Shown piece after piece: positions 35,098 through 43,838 of a DNA stretch of 64,000 nucleotides. The translations under genes were made by a program, and so were the position numbers. The first letter of the stretch is position 1; each line of letters starts with the position of its first letter. Under the pieces are notes generated by a model, which worked only from the letters and a program-made list of their open reading frames with translations, searched no databases and had not been told where the DNA came from. Origin of the DNA: Symsagittifera roscoffensis (lineage: Eukaryota > Xenacoelomorpha > Acoela > Convolutidae); contig NC_087069.1 of assembly GCF_963678635.1 (NCBI RefSeq), positions 16,158,660 through 16,222,659 on the forward strand. The letters run 5' to 3'.

Positions 35098-36144
35098 GTG
35101 ATGCCGAGAAAAGTAGGAAAGACGAAGGTGGATTCGGAGATATCGGTGAAAGCTGTCAATTCAGCGAAGAGAAAACGTGTCGAAGAGGTCAAGGATTTGG
35201 GACAAGGCGATTATCAATTGTCTGGCACGGATAAGATGTTGACTGATATAGCGATGGTGCCACCCATTCTCATGGCGGGCATAAAGTCAACAGGCTACAA
35301 ATCCAAAAGGAGTGACCGCACTCTGACTGGAGCAACCTTAGAAATGGAAATACTCAGCCAATGTGGGGAGAGCACAGTGAAGGACTTTAAACCATCTTCC
35401 ATGAATCACGGAAAGGGAAGTGTCGCAGGACAACTAGTACCAGTGTAGCATAACCGACTGACAGTCTCGGAGGCTGTGTCGATAGATGAGCCCGCCGGAG
35501 GATACATGGAAATGTCGGAGTACCCAAACTCGGCTAGAGGGTATGTGATGGCTCTGGAAGACAAGAGTGCCATGGAAGGTTATCTGGAGACAATGTTGCA
35601 AGGCACCACACTCAAGCAGAAGGTGTACGGGACTTTAGCGTCGTCTGAGATACAGGCAGAAACGATGGAGCAATTGGTGAGCCTTGCATGGAAAGCAGTG
35701 GTGTTACGGTACTTCGAAGAAGAGATGAGGACTGCGCCAAGAATACACGCTCTCATGGCAAAACCTTACGTGAGAACCGAGTTGCAACTGAGGTTTGCCT
35801 GGTGCCTGATGGGACTGACTCGCGAAGAGTACGATTCAGAAGAAAGGAAGAGGTCAAAAGAAGAGAAGGTTTTCCTTATGACGAACCTGAGGGATCTGAT
35901 AATTCAAGAGGGAGCAGCAGTAGCGTGTGCGAAGCGAAGAGACGCTCTCTGTTTCAGATATCTCAATTGGCAGAGTAGGTCAGACAGCATATATATTTTG
36001 TCCAAATGGTATGTTTATATCATAGTAAAATGCCTCGGATGGGTTACAAGTTTTTGCAAAGCATTCAGAGAACCACCTGGAGACTTTTTTGACATTATGT
36101 ATCGCTTGCGTGCTAAACTGCAAGCTTTTGTGTACTTTCTTTGA
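35098..36144 (+). pseudogene. Accessory ORF3 of A, unknown function
   Basis: Two stretches (35098-35448 and 35476-36144) are in the same frame and separated only by a TAG at 35446-35448, so they were probably one protein. The N-terminal part is basic and rich in Lys/Arg (SAKRKRVEEV), compare KTCKRKREVEG in B. The C-terminal part has the conserved helical block YFEEEMRTAPRIHALMAKPY (B: FEEAMRTPSSAPPLMANPF) and ends with AKRRDALCF. I recognise no family. A nuclear-localisation-like basic cluster is visible but untested. Confidence 0.6.
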
Positions 36145-36594
36145 TTTGTTGGACGTGCAATCAATTCTAAGGACGCCAAGGAACTCTATGATCAATTAGA
36201 ACAAATAGTAAGTGAAATTGGGATTACCAATGGAATTCTGGAACGAATGAATGGTAATTTGAGGAAGAATAACCATTTGAGGTCAGAGGTTGTCAAATGT
36301 TAATTTTCAATTCGAGTTATGAGAAAAAAAAGTTTAATTGTCCGCAACTTGTATGGCGAAGCATATCAAGCGGTCACTAAATGCCCAAGAAGCAATCTAG
36401 CTGCTTTAATTTAGACTCTAACGAGCTTTAAAATTTCTTGGCTTGTCTTCAGTTTTGATTTGACCGCTGTTCTTGCCTAGCTGTATAGTTATTTCGTTTG
36501 AGGATATTTCTGAATTCTACAGAACTTATATTAGGTCTTAGCTCAGTACTCTATGAAAAATATAGTGATTTTGAATGTCGTATCTTAATGTTGA
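36145..36594 (+). other. Gap between ORF3 and ORF4 of A
   Basis: Directly after the ORF3 stop the same frame is open for about 50 more codons (to about 36303), with a coiled-coil-like sequence, then it degenerates. From 36310 to 36590 I see nothing coding. A GATGTTGACAACCCCTG-type direct repeat (two copies near 36588 and 36620) spans the point where ORF4 opens. Confidence 0.4.
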
Positions 36595-37053
36595 CAACCC
36601 CTGAGTAAGACGGGGTCCGATGTTGACAACCCCTGTGGACCGATCAAGAAGAAGTCGTACAGCTACGTATCCGGAGTCATAGGCATAGCGTATAACCCGT
36701 TCCTGAGTGAAGACATACGTGATTGCTTCTTCGATTACGAGCAAGCAGTGTTGCTAAGATTCTGGACGTCGAGAATTGTGACGATTAAGAGCGCTACCAA
36801 TCCTCAGTTTAAATTGGGACTGATCTTGGAGGAAGAGGTGACTGCACCTTCCGTACCAAAATCCGTTAAAAGAGTGGAATTTGGGTTGGGATTCTCAGAT
36901 GAATTGCTGAGAACGAGCTTGATGGTAGTGTGGGAATTGATGAGGCCATCATGGTGTCCTAGTCCCAACGCTGACTCGATACTACGGGCGACAAAAGACG
37001 CGCAGAGGGAACTGAATGCAGACTGTAACCTGCGTGAACTTAAAATAATGTGA
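36595..37053 (+). CDS. Accessory ORF4 of A, 5'-truncated, unknown function
   Basis: The frame is open from 36595 with no convincing start. It contains VIGIAYNPFLSE and MRPSWCPSPNAD, matching VMGIAYNPFLDS and LRPSWCPHPHAS in B's ORF4 (42190-42852). The N-terminal half of the B protein is not recognisable here. The stop TGA (37051-37053) overlaps the next ATG as TGATG, an arrangement that can allow termination-reinitiation. The function is unknown. Confidence 0.6.
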   Translation, partial: QPLSKTGSDVDNPCGPIKKKSYSYVSGVIGIAYNPFLSEDIRDCFFDYEQAVLLRFWTSRIVTIKSATNPQFKLGLILEEEVTAPSVPKSVKRVEFGLGFSDELLRTSLMVVWELMRPSWCPSPNADSILRATKDAQRELNADCNLRELKIM

Positions 37054-38240
37054 TGATAACGGCCTCTAGGAGCAACGGGGAAGATAAAATGGAGTTGCCT
37101 GGCTGGGGACCAGAAGACTGGGTCAAACCTGGTAGCTGTCTGGCGGAAGTCAGTGGACTGGAAGGTCACGTTTGTGGAGGTCTGGATTGTGTGAAAACCC
37201 TAGAGAGACCACACAAGCAATTGACAATATTGTTTGGGAATGTCGCGATGAAGACAAAGACGGAAACCGAACTGATCGCGGATTGCCATGGAGGAACCGA
37301 GGTGAATCTAGTGACAGCACTAGGATTCTACAGCATGTTTGGTTCGTTAGATTCACTATTGAATCTAGAACAGAGACATGAGATGGTCACTGCCATCAGT
37401 GTAGAAGTATTTCCAGGAGTTCTGCAAACCGAGCAGAAGCACATAAGAAAATGGAGGGAAGCGATCGAGGTGGAAATGAACATCAGACATAGTGAGACTT
37501 ATTGTAGACCATCAGGAGCACGATATTTGGTGGGTTCGACATTGGCTCCAATGTGCAAGAGCAGATACCTGGTGCATTTCGTAGCTGTGGATGTGAAGAG
37601 TGCGAGAACGATCGTGGATCATGCCTTCTCAGTGCCAAAGTGTGTGAGACTGACAAGAATGTCCGAAAAATCTTATGAGTTGCTATGTAAGATGCTCTCA
37701 GCGGTTCCAGAGAGAACAAAGGAGGAGTTGGAGTCGATACTGGGAAGGAAGTTCATGGGATACGTGAGTGGGAACGTTGAGAGACAGAAACAGAGAGGAT
37801 CAACCGTCACAGATTACAATACAATAGACGAGAATGATGATGTCCACCGAGTGATGATGGAAGTGGAACCGTTACTGGAAGCTTCGGGAAAACGTAATTG
37901 GAGGAGCATCATGTTGACACATGACGAATTTCCCTGCCACTGCTTGCTGCAGACTTGGTGGTATCCCGAGCGTAGTAATCTGGTGTTGATCTGGGACTCT
38001 GGAGAGCTGCTCTCCATGGGTTTACCAGACTCATCACATCCCATAACAATAGTGATAGTGGGAGTTATGATGGCGATACGATGGCTGGAAGCTCATGTAA
38101 GAGAGAACAAAAGACAGGAAGCGCCAACGAGAGAACAGTTGCAGAAATTGGATTGTCTGAAAGATTTAGATCTTTTTGAGACAATGAGCGAGATTCTAAA
38201 CATTCCGATGGAAGTGAAGAAGATATGGGCAAACGATTGA
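37053..38240 (+). CDS. Accessory ORF5 of A, conserved protein of unknown function
   Basis: This is an intact frame of about 395 codons. I place the start at the ATG overlapping the ORF4 stop; an upstream in-frame GTG is less likely. Conserved features shared with B (40932-42215) are a Cys/His-rich N-terminal block (PGSC ... GHVCGGLDC), NLVTALGFYSMF, AFSVPKCVRLTRMS, PLLEASGKRN, FPCHCLLQTWWYPE and a final segment ending in VKKIW. The repeated Cys and His residues suggest metal binding, but I recognise no named domain. This is the best-preserved accessory gene in A, with no internal stop. Confidence 0.7.
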   Translation: MITASRSNGEDKMELPGWGPEDWVKPGSCLAEVSGLEGHVCGGLDCVKTLERPHKQLTILFGNVAMKTKTETELIADCHGGTEVNLVTALGFYSMFGSLDSLLNLEQRHEMVTAISVEVFPGVLQTEQKHIRKWREAIEVEMNIRHSETYCRPSGARYLVGSTLAPMCKSRYLVHFVAVDVKSARTIVDHAFSVPKCVRLTRMSEKSYELLCKMLSAVPERTKEELESILGRKFMGYVSGNVERQKQRGSTVTDYNTIDENDDVHRVMMEVEPLLEASGKRNWRSIMLTHDEFPCHCLLQTWWYPERSNLVLIWDSGELLSMGLPDSSHPITIVIVGVMMAIRWLEAHVRENKRQEAPTREQLQKLDCLKDLDLFETMSEILNIPMEVKKIWAND

Positions 38241-38554
38241 TTTCATGGTTCAGAGCTAACATGACTGAATGGTTGTACGAATATGCCAAGAAGCATATGT
38301 CGAAGCACGGCAGAGTGTACAGTGAATATCAGCTGGACATTGGAGCGGGAGCCTTCAAGCGAGCTTTTGTGACTCATCGAAATGCAGTGACCACCGCTGT
38401 GAAAATAATTTCCAGGACAAGTGAGCGTAGTGGAAAGGAGAAGGCAGAGATTTTGAAGGAAGATTTGGAGCAAAATGTGACGTTGTTTCTCCACAACAGC
38501 TTCTGCAGGAACAGAGAATGTAACGCGGATCCCCTTGTTGTAAACAGAGGGTAG
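38225..38554 (+). CDS. Accessory ORF6 of A, small basic protein
   Basis: The ATG at 38225 overlaps the end of ORF5 by 16 nt in another frame. The 109-residue product is basic, with ISWFRANMTEWLY, FKRAFVTHRNAVTTA and LEQNVTLFLHNSFC. Equivalent blocks in B are FPWFRATL at the end of ORF5 and FKRPLLTHRNAITTG, LAKNVSLSLHNSFC in ORF6. In B the ORF6 frame is continuous with ORF5 apart from one TAG, so the overlap in A may reflect a frameshift in an ancestral fused protein. The function is unknown; nucleic-acid binding is possible from its charge. Confidence 0.6.
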   Translation: MGKRLISWFRANMTEWLYEYAKKHMSKHGRVYSEYQLDIGAGAFKRAFVTHRNAVTTAVKIISRTSERSGKEKAEILKEDLEQNVTLFLHNSFCRNRECNADPLVVNRG

Positions 38555-39262
38555 AAGAGCAGAAGTGTTGGAGGACTGCTTCCAACAGCGTCAGAATAGC
38601 CAACGATGTGTTGCAAGACACATAAACTGAAAGTGCAGAGTCAGTATCACAGGAGGAAGAGATGGAATATTGACAAATGGTCGAGAAAACAAGAGGCAAA
38701 AAGAAGGAAAATTAGAAGAATTTGGAAGTTTTAGAACTTCTAAACGACGAAAAGAGAAAAAACAAAGGAGTGACGAAATAGAAGAAGATAAAACTGAGAA
38801 ATGTTTGATGTGTGTGAAAAGCTCAAGTGAAAAACCAAGCAACCAAGTTGTAATTGAAAACTGAAACATTTAGTTGAGTTTTGAACATTAAAAGAATTTG
38901 TTGCATTTATAAATATGCATTTTGATTTTTAGTTAAGTGGCTTTAGAGACACTTATTATTTATTTAGAAAGGCTTGAGTGAAGAGTATGTTTAAGTATTC
39001 CAGCCTGCATGATTGTTTTTAATCTCTTAGGACGACTGATCACTTTGTGGTGACATGAAAGACTTGGGTAATCTTCTGAAGAGGGAGATTGTTGCATTGT
39101 TCTTTCTAACCACAGAGTTTCTTAGTTTTAATATTCAGGACAATAACAAGCAAGATTTCCGAAGGGAAGGAGCATAGTAGGATAATTTTAGCTTGTTGGT
39201 TGGCAGGACTGTCCTGCAAACCAACATCTTTTAAATCTAGGAGAAAAAGTTTTAATCAGGAC
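38555..39262 (+). other. 3' untranslated tail of A, up to the B insertion
   Basis: This matches the tail fragment at 9904-10853. It has no conserved reading frame. A weak purine run (AGGAGAAAAAG near 39238) is the only candidate polypurine tract before A's 3' LTR, which is displaced to 59753 by element B. Confidence 0.6.
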
Positions 39263-40170
39263 TGTAACATTCGTCTACTGCAGTCACATATGAGGTTTAA
39301 GAAAAATAGGCCCTATAACCATTGGCTCAAGAGTCAGGGACACTATCTCTTGTGTTTTTCTACCTCAAATCAGTCGGAGCCAATTCGGTTCGCTTGTGAC
39401 ATGAGACTACGACCCGTTACAGCTTAAAGGCTACTACCAAAACATCCCCCCCACTCTAGAAATAAGAACGTCCCCATACTTAGGTCTCTAGATACCCAAA
39501 ATACATGAACGCCGTTAAAAACCGGGTCGGAACAATCCGTTAAGTTACTTTTTATTAGACAGTGGAACTTTGATCCATTTCAGATGGATCAACCTAAAAC
39601 TCACCTTACCTCAACATAACAATGATAAAACACACTCTAGAAATTTAAATTAAGTACTCACATCGTAGCACGCTCAAGAACTGGGAGTAATCAAGTCGGT
39701 CAGCAACTCGAGAATTAAATAATGTAACTAAATGAGTTTAATGTTTATCAGTTTCAATAACAAGGACAAGTTTTAACTCTAGAATATAGTTTCTCGTGAA
39801 CCATTGGGACACTCAAGCTGTCCACCTTTCAACCGAAGGTTCACTCTAGTCCAGTTCGAATAACAATCCAATCGAGTAATGATAGTCCAGTTCTCGGGAA
39901 TACGCTTTTTTCTGTTTCAGATAGGACAGCTCTACTCTAGTTTTATTGTGACGGAAATTGCGAATAGCAATTTCCCACTGTTTTATCTAGCAACTTTCCC
40001 GCGATTGTTACTCGATTGTTCTGATTTCTCTTTTTCGGTTTTCAGTCGTATCGAGAAAATTGTGCATGATAGGCTCCGTTCGAATTTTTGAAAAATCAAA
40101 TTTCACTCCAAAATTAAGCGTTCTTGTTTTTCTCAAGGTCAAACTTCCAAATATGACCGACTGGCACATA
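39263..40170 (-). mobile_element. 3' LTR of element B
   Basis: This is 908 bp, with plus-strand ends TGTAACATTC and GACTGGCACA. It matches 58840-59747 with few differences. A polyadenylation hexamer AATAAA (minus strand) is present at 39551-39556, and a 9-bp inverted repeat TTGATCCAT/ATGGATCAA lies at 39570-39592. Confidence 0.92.
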
Positions 40171-40493
40171 CTCTCCGGACTCAAGATCGATGTCCTCATC
40201 GCGTGCTGTCGTCTGCCAGTGAGTTCCAGAAAACCGAGTGTTGCTCAAGATACAGTGCCAGTGGTCATTTACAGAAGTTTGCAGCAGACTTAAGCTTATC
40301 TACACCCCAAAATTCACGGCCATGTACAATTTTCACACTATCGCTAAACAGCAATCAAAATCTGCACACACCTGCACTCTTGAATTCTCGCTTTTCAAGC
40401 CAAAATTTCTTTTCCGTGAACCCAGGTTTCACCCGGATCCACACTCAAGCCCCCCTTCCCTCTCAATACTCAAGATCCATTCGAACCATCCGC
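40171..40493 (-). other. 3' untranslated region of B
   Basis: This lies between the last accessory stop and the 3' LTR. In element sense the bases just before the LTR read GTCCGGAGAGTA, a short purine stretch that is the likely polypurine tract. No conserved frame is seen. Confidence 0.5.
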
Positions 40494-40925
40494 TCATCTC
40501 GCACTCTTCGCCTTGGAGGTGCCACACCCTGAAGTACTAGATACGGCAAACTGTCTCAACAGTTCTTCTTCGTCATCGGAGCTAATCACGATCTCCTCCC
40601 AAGCCTTCAGCTGTTCATTGGATCGCATCCATTCCCTTTGCTCCTGCAACCTCTTTGCCTGGTTGGGTAGTGCCTTCACCCTAGATTCCCGGTTCAAACA
40701 AAAGGAGTTGTGCAGGCTCAAGCTCACGTTCTTCGCCAAGTCCTCCTCTAGTATCGATTCCCTCGCTTTGGCATTGTCTCTAGTCGTTTTACCCACTCTC
40801 TTCCATCCTGTCGTGATCGCATTTCGATGGGTTAACAGAGGTCTCTTGAAAGCTTCCGGCCCAATCTCGGCCTGGAACTGTCGATACTCCTTTTGATGCT
40901 TTCTCATGTGATCTTTCGTTGTCAT
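40494..40925 (-). CDS. Accessory ORF6 of B, small basic protein
   Basis: This 143-codon segment starts at an ATG two codons after the ORF5 stop and is in the same frame as ORF5. The single TAG between them falls where A's protein has a tryptophan. It contains FKRPLLTHRNAITTG and LAKNVSLSLHNSFC, shared with A. It then has a helical, charged region and an acidic SSDDEEEL patch before the end; that tail is not in A. The function is unknown. I infer it is the C-terminal part of the accessory polyprotein. Confidence 0.62.
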   Translation of the reverse strand: MTTKDHMRKHQKEYRQFQAEIGPEAFKRPLLTHRNAITTGWKRVGKTTRDNAKARESILEEDLAKNVSLSLHNSFCLNRESRVKALPNQAKRLQEQREWMRSNEQLKAWEEIVISSDDEEELLRQFAVSSTSGCGTSKAKSAR

Positions 40926-40931
40926 GTATAA

Positions 40932-42215
40932 CTAAGACGTCAGTGTCGCTCGAAACCATGGAAAGTACCTCAAGCGGCTCCATACGTGTCTGACTTCCGT
41001 TGATATGGCGAATACTTTGCACGCAGTCTCAAACAACTCGGGTCTCCTGCTGTAGTCTATCGCATATATTGATTCAGCCGTTGGCGTCTTCGCTTCCCGA
41101 TACTTCGTTATATTCTCCTCTATCCATCTCAGAGCCAGCATCGTACTCACTACTAAGAACGTCACCTTCTGCCAGTGATCGGGTAATCCGATCGACCGAA
41201 TTTCTTCCATATCCCACACCAGGCAAAGGTTCTTGTGATCTGGATACCACACCGTTTGTGCCAAACAGTGGCATGGGCATTCTCCATGGGTGATCTCAAT
41301 GCTCCTGAGGTTACGCTCCCCCGAGGCTTCCAAGAGAGGCTCAAGTTCCATCATTTTCTCATGCATCGTGTCGTTCTCTTCCATGTTTGGAGCACCCCCC
41401 ACAGGTTTTCCTATCACGTTTTGTCTCTCGTGATCGCTTGTGTTCTCACTTTCCAACTTCAAAAGCTCTTCTCCCCAGATTTCACTCAAGTCATCTCTCA
41501 ACTCTTTCGGTACTGTCCCTCTGATTTTCCTCAACAACTTGTGCGAGTGATGCGATACCCGAGCCAACCTCACGCACTTGGGCACTGAGAAGGCCTTGTC
41601 CACCAATACTCTCTGGCTGGATGCTTCCACCATCGCCATATGCAGTGGGTAGTGGCTTCCGCACAAATTGGCCATCATTGACCCTATCAGGGATTTTGCG
41701 TTCAATGGCAGGCCATAAGCTTCGCTCATGGGAAACCCCAATTCCGCCTCGAGACCAACCTTCCAGCTCCGGATGTGTTTTTGAGTCAACTGCAACACCC
41801 CAGGCCATGATTCCACGCTCAACGCAGTCACTAAATGGTGCTCAGATTCTAGCCTCTCCAGTGACTGCAGACTGCACATTCTCGAGAAGAATCCGAGAGC
41901 TGTCGCTATGTTCACCGTAGTTCTCGCGTAACACTCCGCCACTATTTGTACTTCACTTTTCTCACTTTCCGTGATGTCTTCAAACCAAGTAACCAGATCT
42001 TCTTTTTGAAAGGACAGTATCCTGACACATGATCGTCCATCGCAGGTGTGCTCTCCATTCCCACACGTCGAATCCAGACAGCTACCCGGCTCCATCTTCT
42101 TTGCTGACCCGAAATTGTTCGTCTTTTCGCCTGACTCCTGCATCTGAGGTGAGATTAGTTTGTGCACCACACTCAACTTTGCCAAATCTTCATCTTCCGT
42201 TGGTGCTAACCTCAC
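40932..42215 (-). CDS. Accessory ORF5 of B, conserved protein of unknown function
   Basis: This is a 427-codon open frame. The listed first codon at 42215 is GTG; the first ATG is at about 42143. Conserved blocks shared with A's ORF5 are PGSCLDSTCGNGEHTCDG, NIATALGFFSRM, AFSVPKCVRLARVS, PLLEASGERN and CPCHCLAQTVWYP. The C-terminus continues into FPWFRATL, which belongs to ORF6 in A. Many Cys and His residues are conserved. It overlaps the end of ORF4 by 26 nt in another frame. I cannot assign a family. Confidence 0.68.
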   Translation of the reverse strand: MRLAPTEDEDLAKLSVVHKLISPQMQESGEKTNNFGSAKKMEPGSCLDSTCGNGEHTCDGRSCVRILSFQKEDLVTWFEDITESEKSEVQIVAECYARTTVNIATALGFFSRMCSLQSLERLESEHHLVTALSVESWPGVLQLTQKHIRSWKVGLEAELGFPMSEAYGLPLNAKSLIGSMMANLCGSHYPLHMAMVEASSQRVLVDKAFSVPKCVRLARVSHHSHKLLRKIRGTVPKELRDDLSEIWGEELLKLESENTSDHERQNVIGKPVGGAPNMEENDTMHEKMMELEPLLEASGERNLRSIEITHGECPCHCLAQTVWYPDHKNLCLVWDMEEIRSIGLPDHWQKVTFLVVSTMLALRWIEENITKYREAKTPTAESIYAIDYSRRPELFETACKVFAISTEVRHVWSRLRYFPWFRATLTS

Positions 42216-42852
42216 TCGCTCGATCAGACGTGGTTTCCTTGATCAGACTCGCGTGGGGATGTGGGCACCAGGAGGGTCTTAGTAACTTCCATACCACTCC
42301 CAAGTTCGTGATCAACAAGCCGTTGCCATCACCCATGTTCACTTCAACTATCTTGTTCGAGCGCGGTATGCTCACCACCTCCGGTGTTTTCTCAAGAATC
42401 AGGCCCAGGCTCGGCCTCTCTTTCTCCACCGCGTCCATTTCCACTATTTTTTCTGTACAAAACTTCAGCAGCTCCGCTACCTCGTGGTTCCTGTGAGCGC
42501 CTCCAGTTTCTGAGTCTAAGAAGGGGTTGTAGGCTATCCCCATCACTCCCGACACGTTTTGGTATTCCCCTTTCTCACTCAGTCTCGAGTACTGCTCTGG
42601 CGAGGCCAGGTTACGCTGAACATCATGTTCTTCTTCGAACTTTTTATTATAAAATCTCCGTACCTCGTCCAGCTTTCTGTGGTTCTCTAGGGATATTCTG
42701 GAACCATCTTCCTTTTCTATTCCAGTACTCTGATATACATTTAAAAAAATCGTTGAGACTCTTTTTTCCACGGTTTTGCTTCCGCTTGCTCTCTGGTGGC
42801 ACGCCAAGATGGTGCTATCAGACATCATTGACATTATCCATCTCAAAAACAT
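42190..42852 (-). CDS. Accessory ORF4 of B, unknown function
   Basis: This is a 220-codon frame. The ATG at 42852 sits inside the last codons of ORF3, giving a 10-bp overlap in the -1 frame. In A the corresponding ORF3 end reads through this point without a stop, so the overlap may be a small deletion in B and not a functional frameshift. It contains helical charged sequence, VMGIAYNPFLDS, LGLILEKTPEVV and LRPSWCPHPHAS, the last parts shared with A. No domain is recognised. Confidence 0.6.
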   Translation of the reverse strand: MFLRWIMSMMSDSTILACHQRASGSKTVEKRVSTIFLNVYQSTGIEKEDGSRISLENHRKLDEVRRFYNKKFEEEHDVQRNLASPEQYSRLSEKGEYQNVSGVMGIAYNPFLDSETGGAHRNHEVAELLKFCTEKIVEMDAVEKERPSLGLILEKTPEVVSIPRSNKIVEVNMGDGNGLLITNLGVVWKLLRPSWCPHPHASLIKETTSDRASEVSTNGR

Positions 42853-43748
42853 GTTGCATCCTTCCTCCTAGCCAGGCTCAAGCCTGAATTATCCCTGGCC
42901 ACGTGTTGCATCAGTGCTTGATACACATCTAGCTTCTTGCTTCCCAACTTCAACCTGTCATACGAGGTCAATGTCTCCAACTCTATTCCCACCAGACTCC
43001 AGGTGAACATCAATCGTCCTGCGGTTCTAACGAAGGGATTCGCCATCAATGGCGGTGCTGATGAGGGTGTCCTCATTGCCTCTTCAAAATGATCCTTCAA
43101 CAAGTTCTGCCAGGACCTCTTCAGCTGAATCGCCAACTCTATCTTGTTGACCTCAGCCTTTTGTTGGGTGGCCCAATTGCGTCGTTTGCGAGCTACTCCA
43201 CTGTCCAACTTCTTCAAGCAGTCTTCGATTTCCTTCAAATTCTCGAGGGCCACCCACCTTGGCCGGGAGGTGTTCCTCGTCTTTTTCCTCTCCAGTGGAT
43301 CACTCGTCACTTGCTTCCCCGTGGCCTGGTGTCCCTTCGAGAAACATTCCTTGCCGACATCCACTTCCCATGTCTGTCCGTTCGTTGAACCTCTCTTCAC
43401 GTTTATCTTCTGGGGCTTGAAGTCTTCCTCCGATGTCGAACTGGTGGAAGCCTCTATTTCCCTCTCTACTTCGAGTGGACTTCTGAGCTCCGTGTTGCTC
43501 TTGTATGCCGCCGTCTTGCATCGAGCCAAAACCATGGGCGCCGTCTCCCTCAAGTTTCCTTCTGAGACAGCATCCACTGAAGGACTACTCAATCCCTCTA
43601 CTTCTCTCTTCCTCTTGCAAGTCTTCACATCTCTGCTTGAGGGTGTTGTGGTTATCATCACTGATTCGACCTCTCTATCGGCCTCCGACCCTTCCAACTC
43701 TTGCCTCCCCCCTGCTCGAGCCTTAAGGATATTAGTACTTTTAATCAT
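42843..43748 (-). CDS. Accessory ORF3 of B, unknown function
   Basis: The frame from 43748 (301 codons) is continuous with the SGNH segment upstream. From the TAA at 43839-43841 the same frame is open through this ATG, so the two were probably one protein separated by a single nonsense codon. The N-terminal half is basic and Ser-rich (KTCKRKREVEG). The C-terminal half carries FEEAMRTPSSAPPLMANPF and ARRKDATCF, homologous to A's ORF3. No known domain is recognised. Confidence 0.62.
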   Translation of the reverse strand: MIKSTNILKARAGGRQELEGSEADREVESVMITTTPSSRDVKTCKRKREVEGLSSPSVDAVSEGNLRETAPMVLARCKTAAYKSNTELRSPLEVEREIEASTSSTSEEDFKPQKINVKRGSTNGQTWEVDVGKECFSKGHQATGKQVTSDPLERKKTRNTSRPRWVALENLKEIEDCLKKLDSGVARKRRNWATQQKAEVNKIELAIQLKRSWQNLLKDHFEEAMRTPSSAPPLMANPFVRTAGRLMFTWSLVGIELETLTSYDRLKLGSKKLDVYQALMQHVARDNSGLSLARRKDATCF

Positions 43749-43838
43749 ATTACTAAACCCAACCTTATCCCCTTTTATATCATCAACTATTTTATCTACA
43801 GTTTTTTGTTTCAGAGTAGAGCTGTCTTCACATTTTTC

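Noticed and set aside
42843-42852. Programmed -1 frameshift at the ORF3/ORF4 overlap of B
   Set aside because: The TGTTTTTGA context is not a canonical slippery heptamer, and A reads through this point without a stop, so a small deletion in B is more likely.
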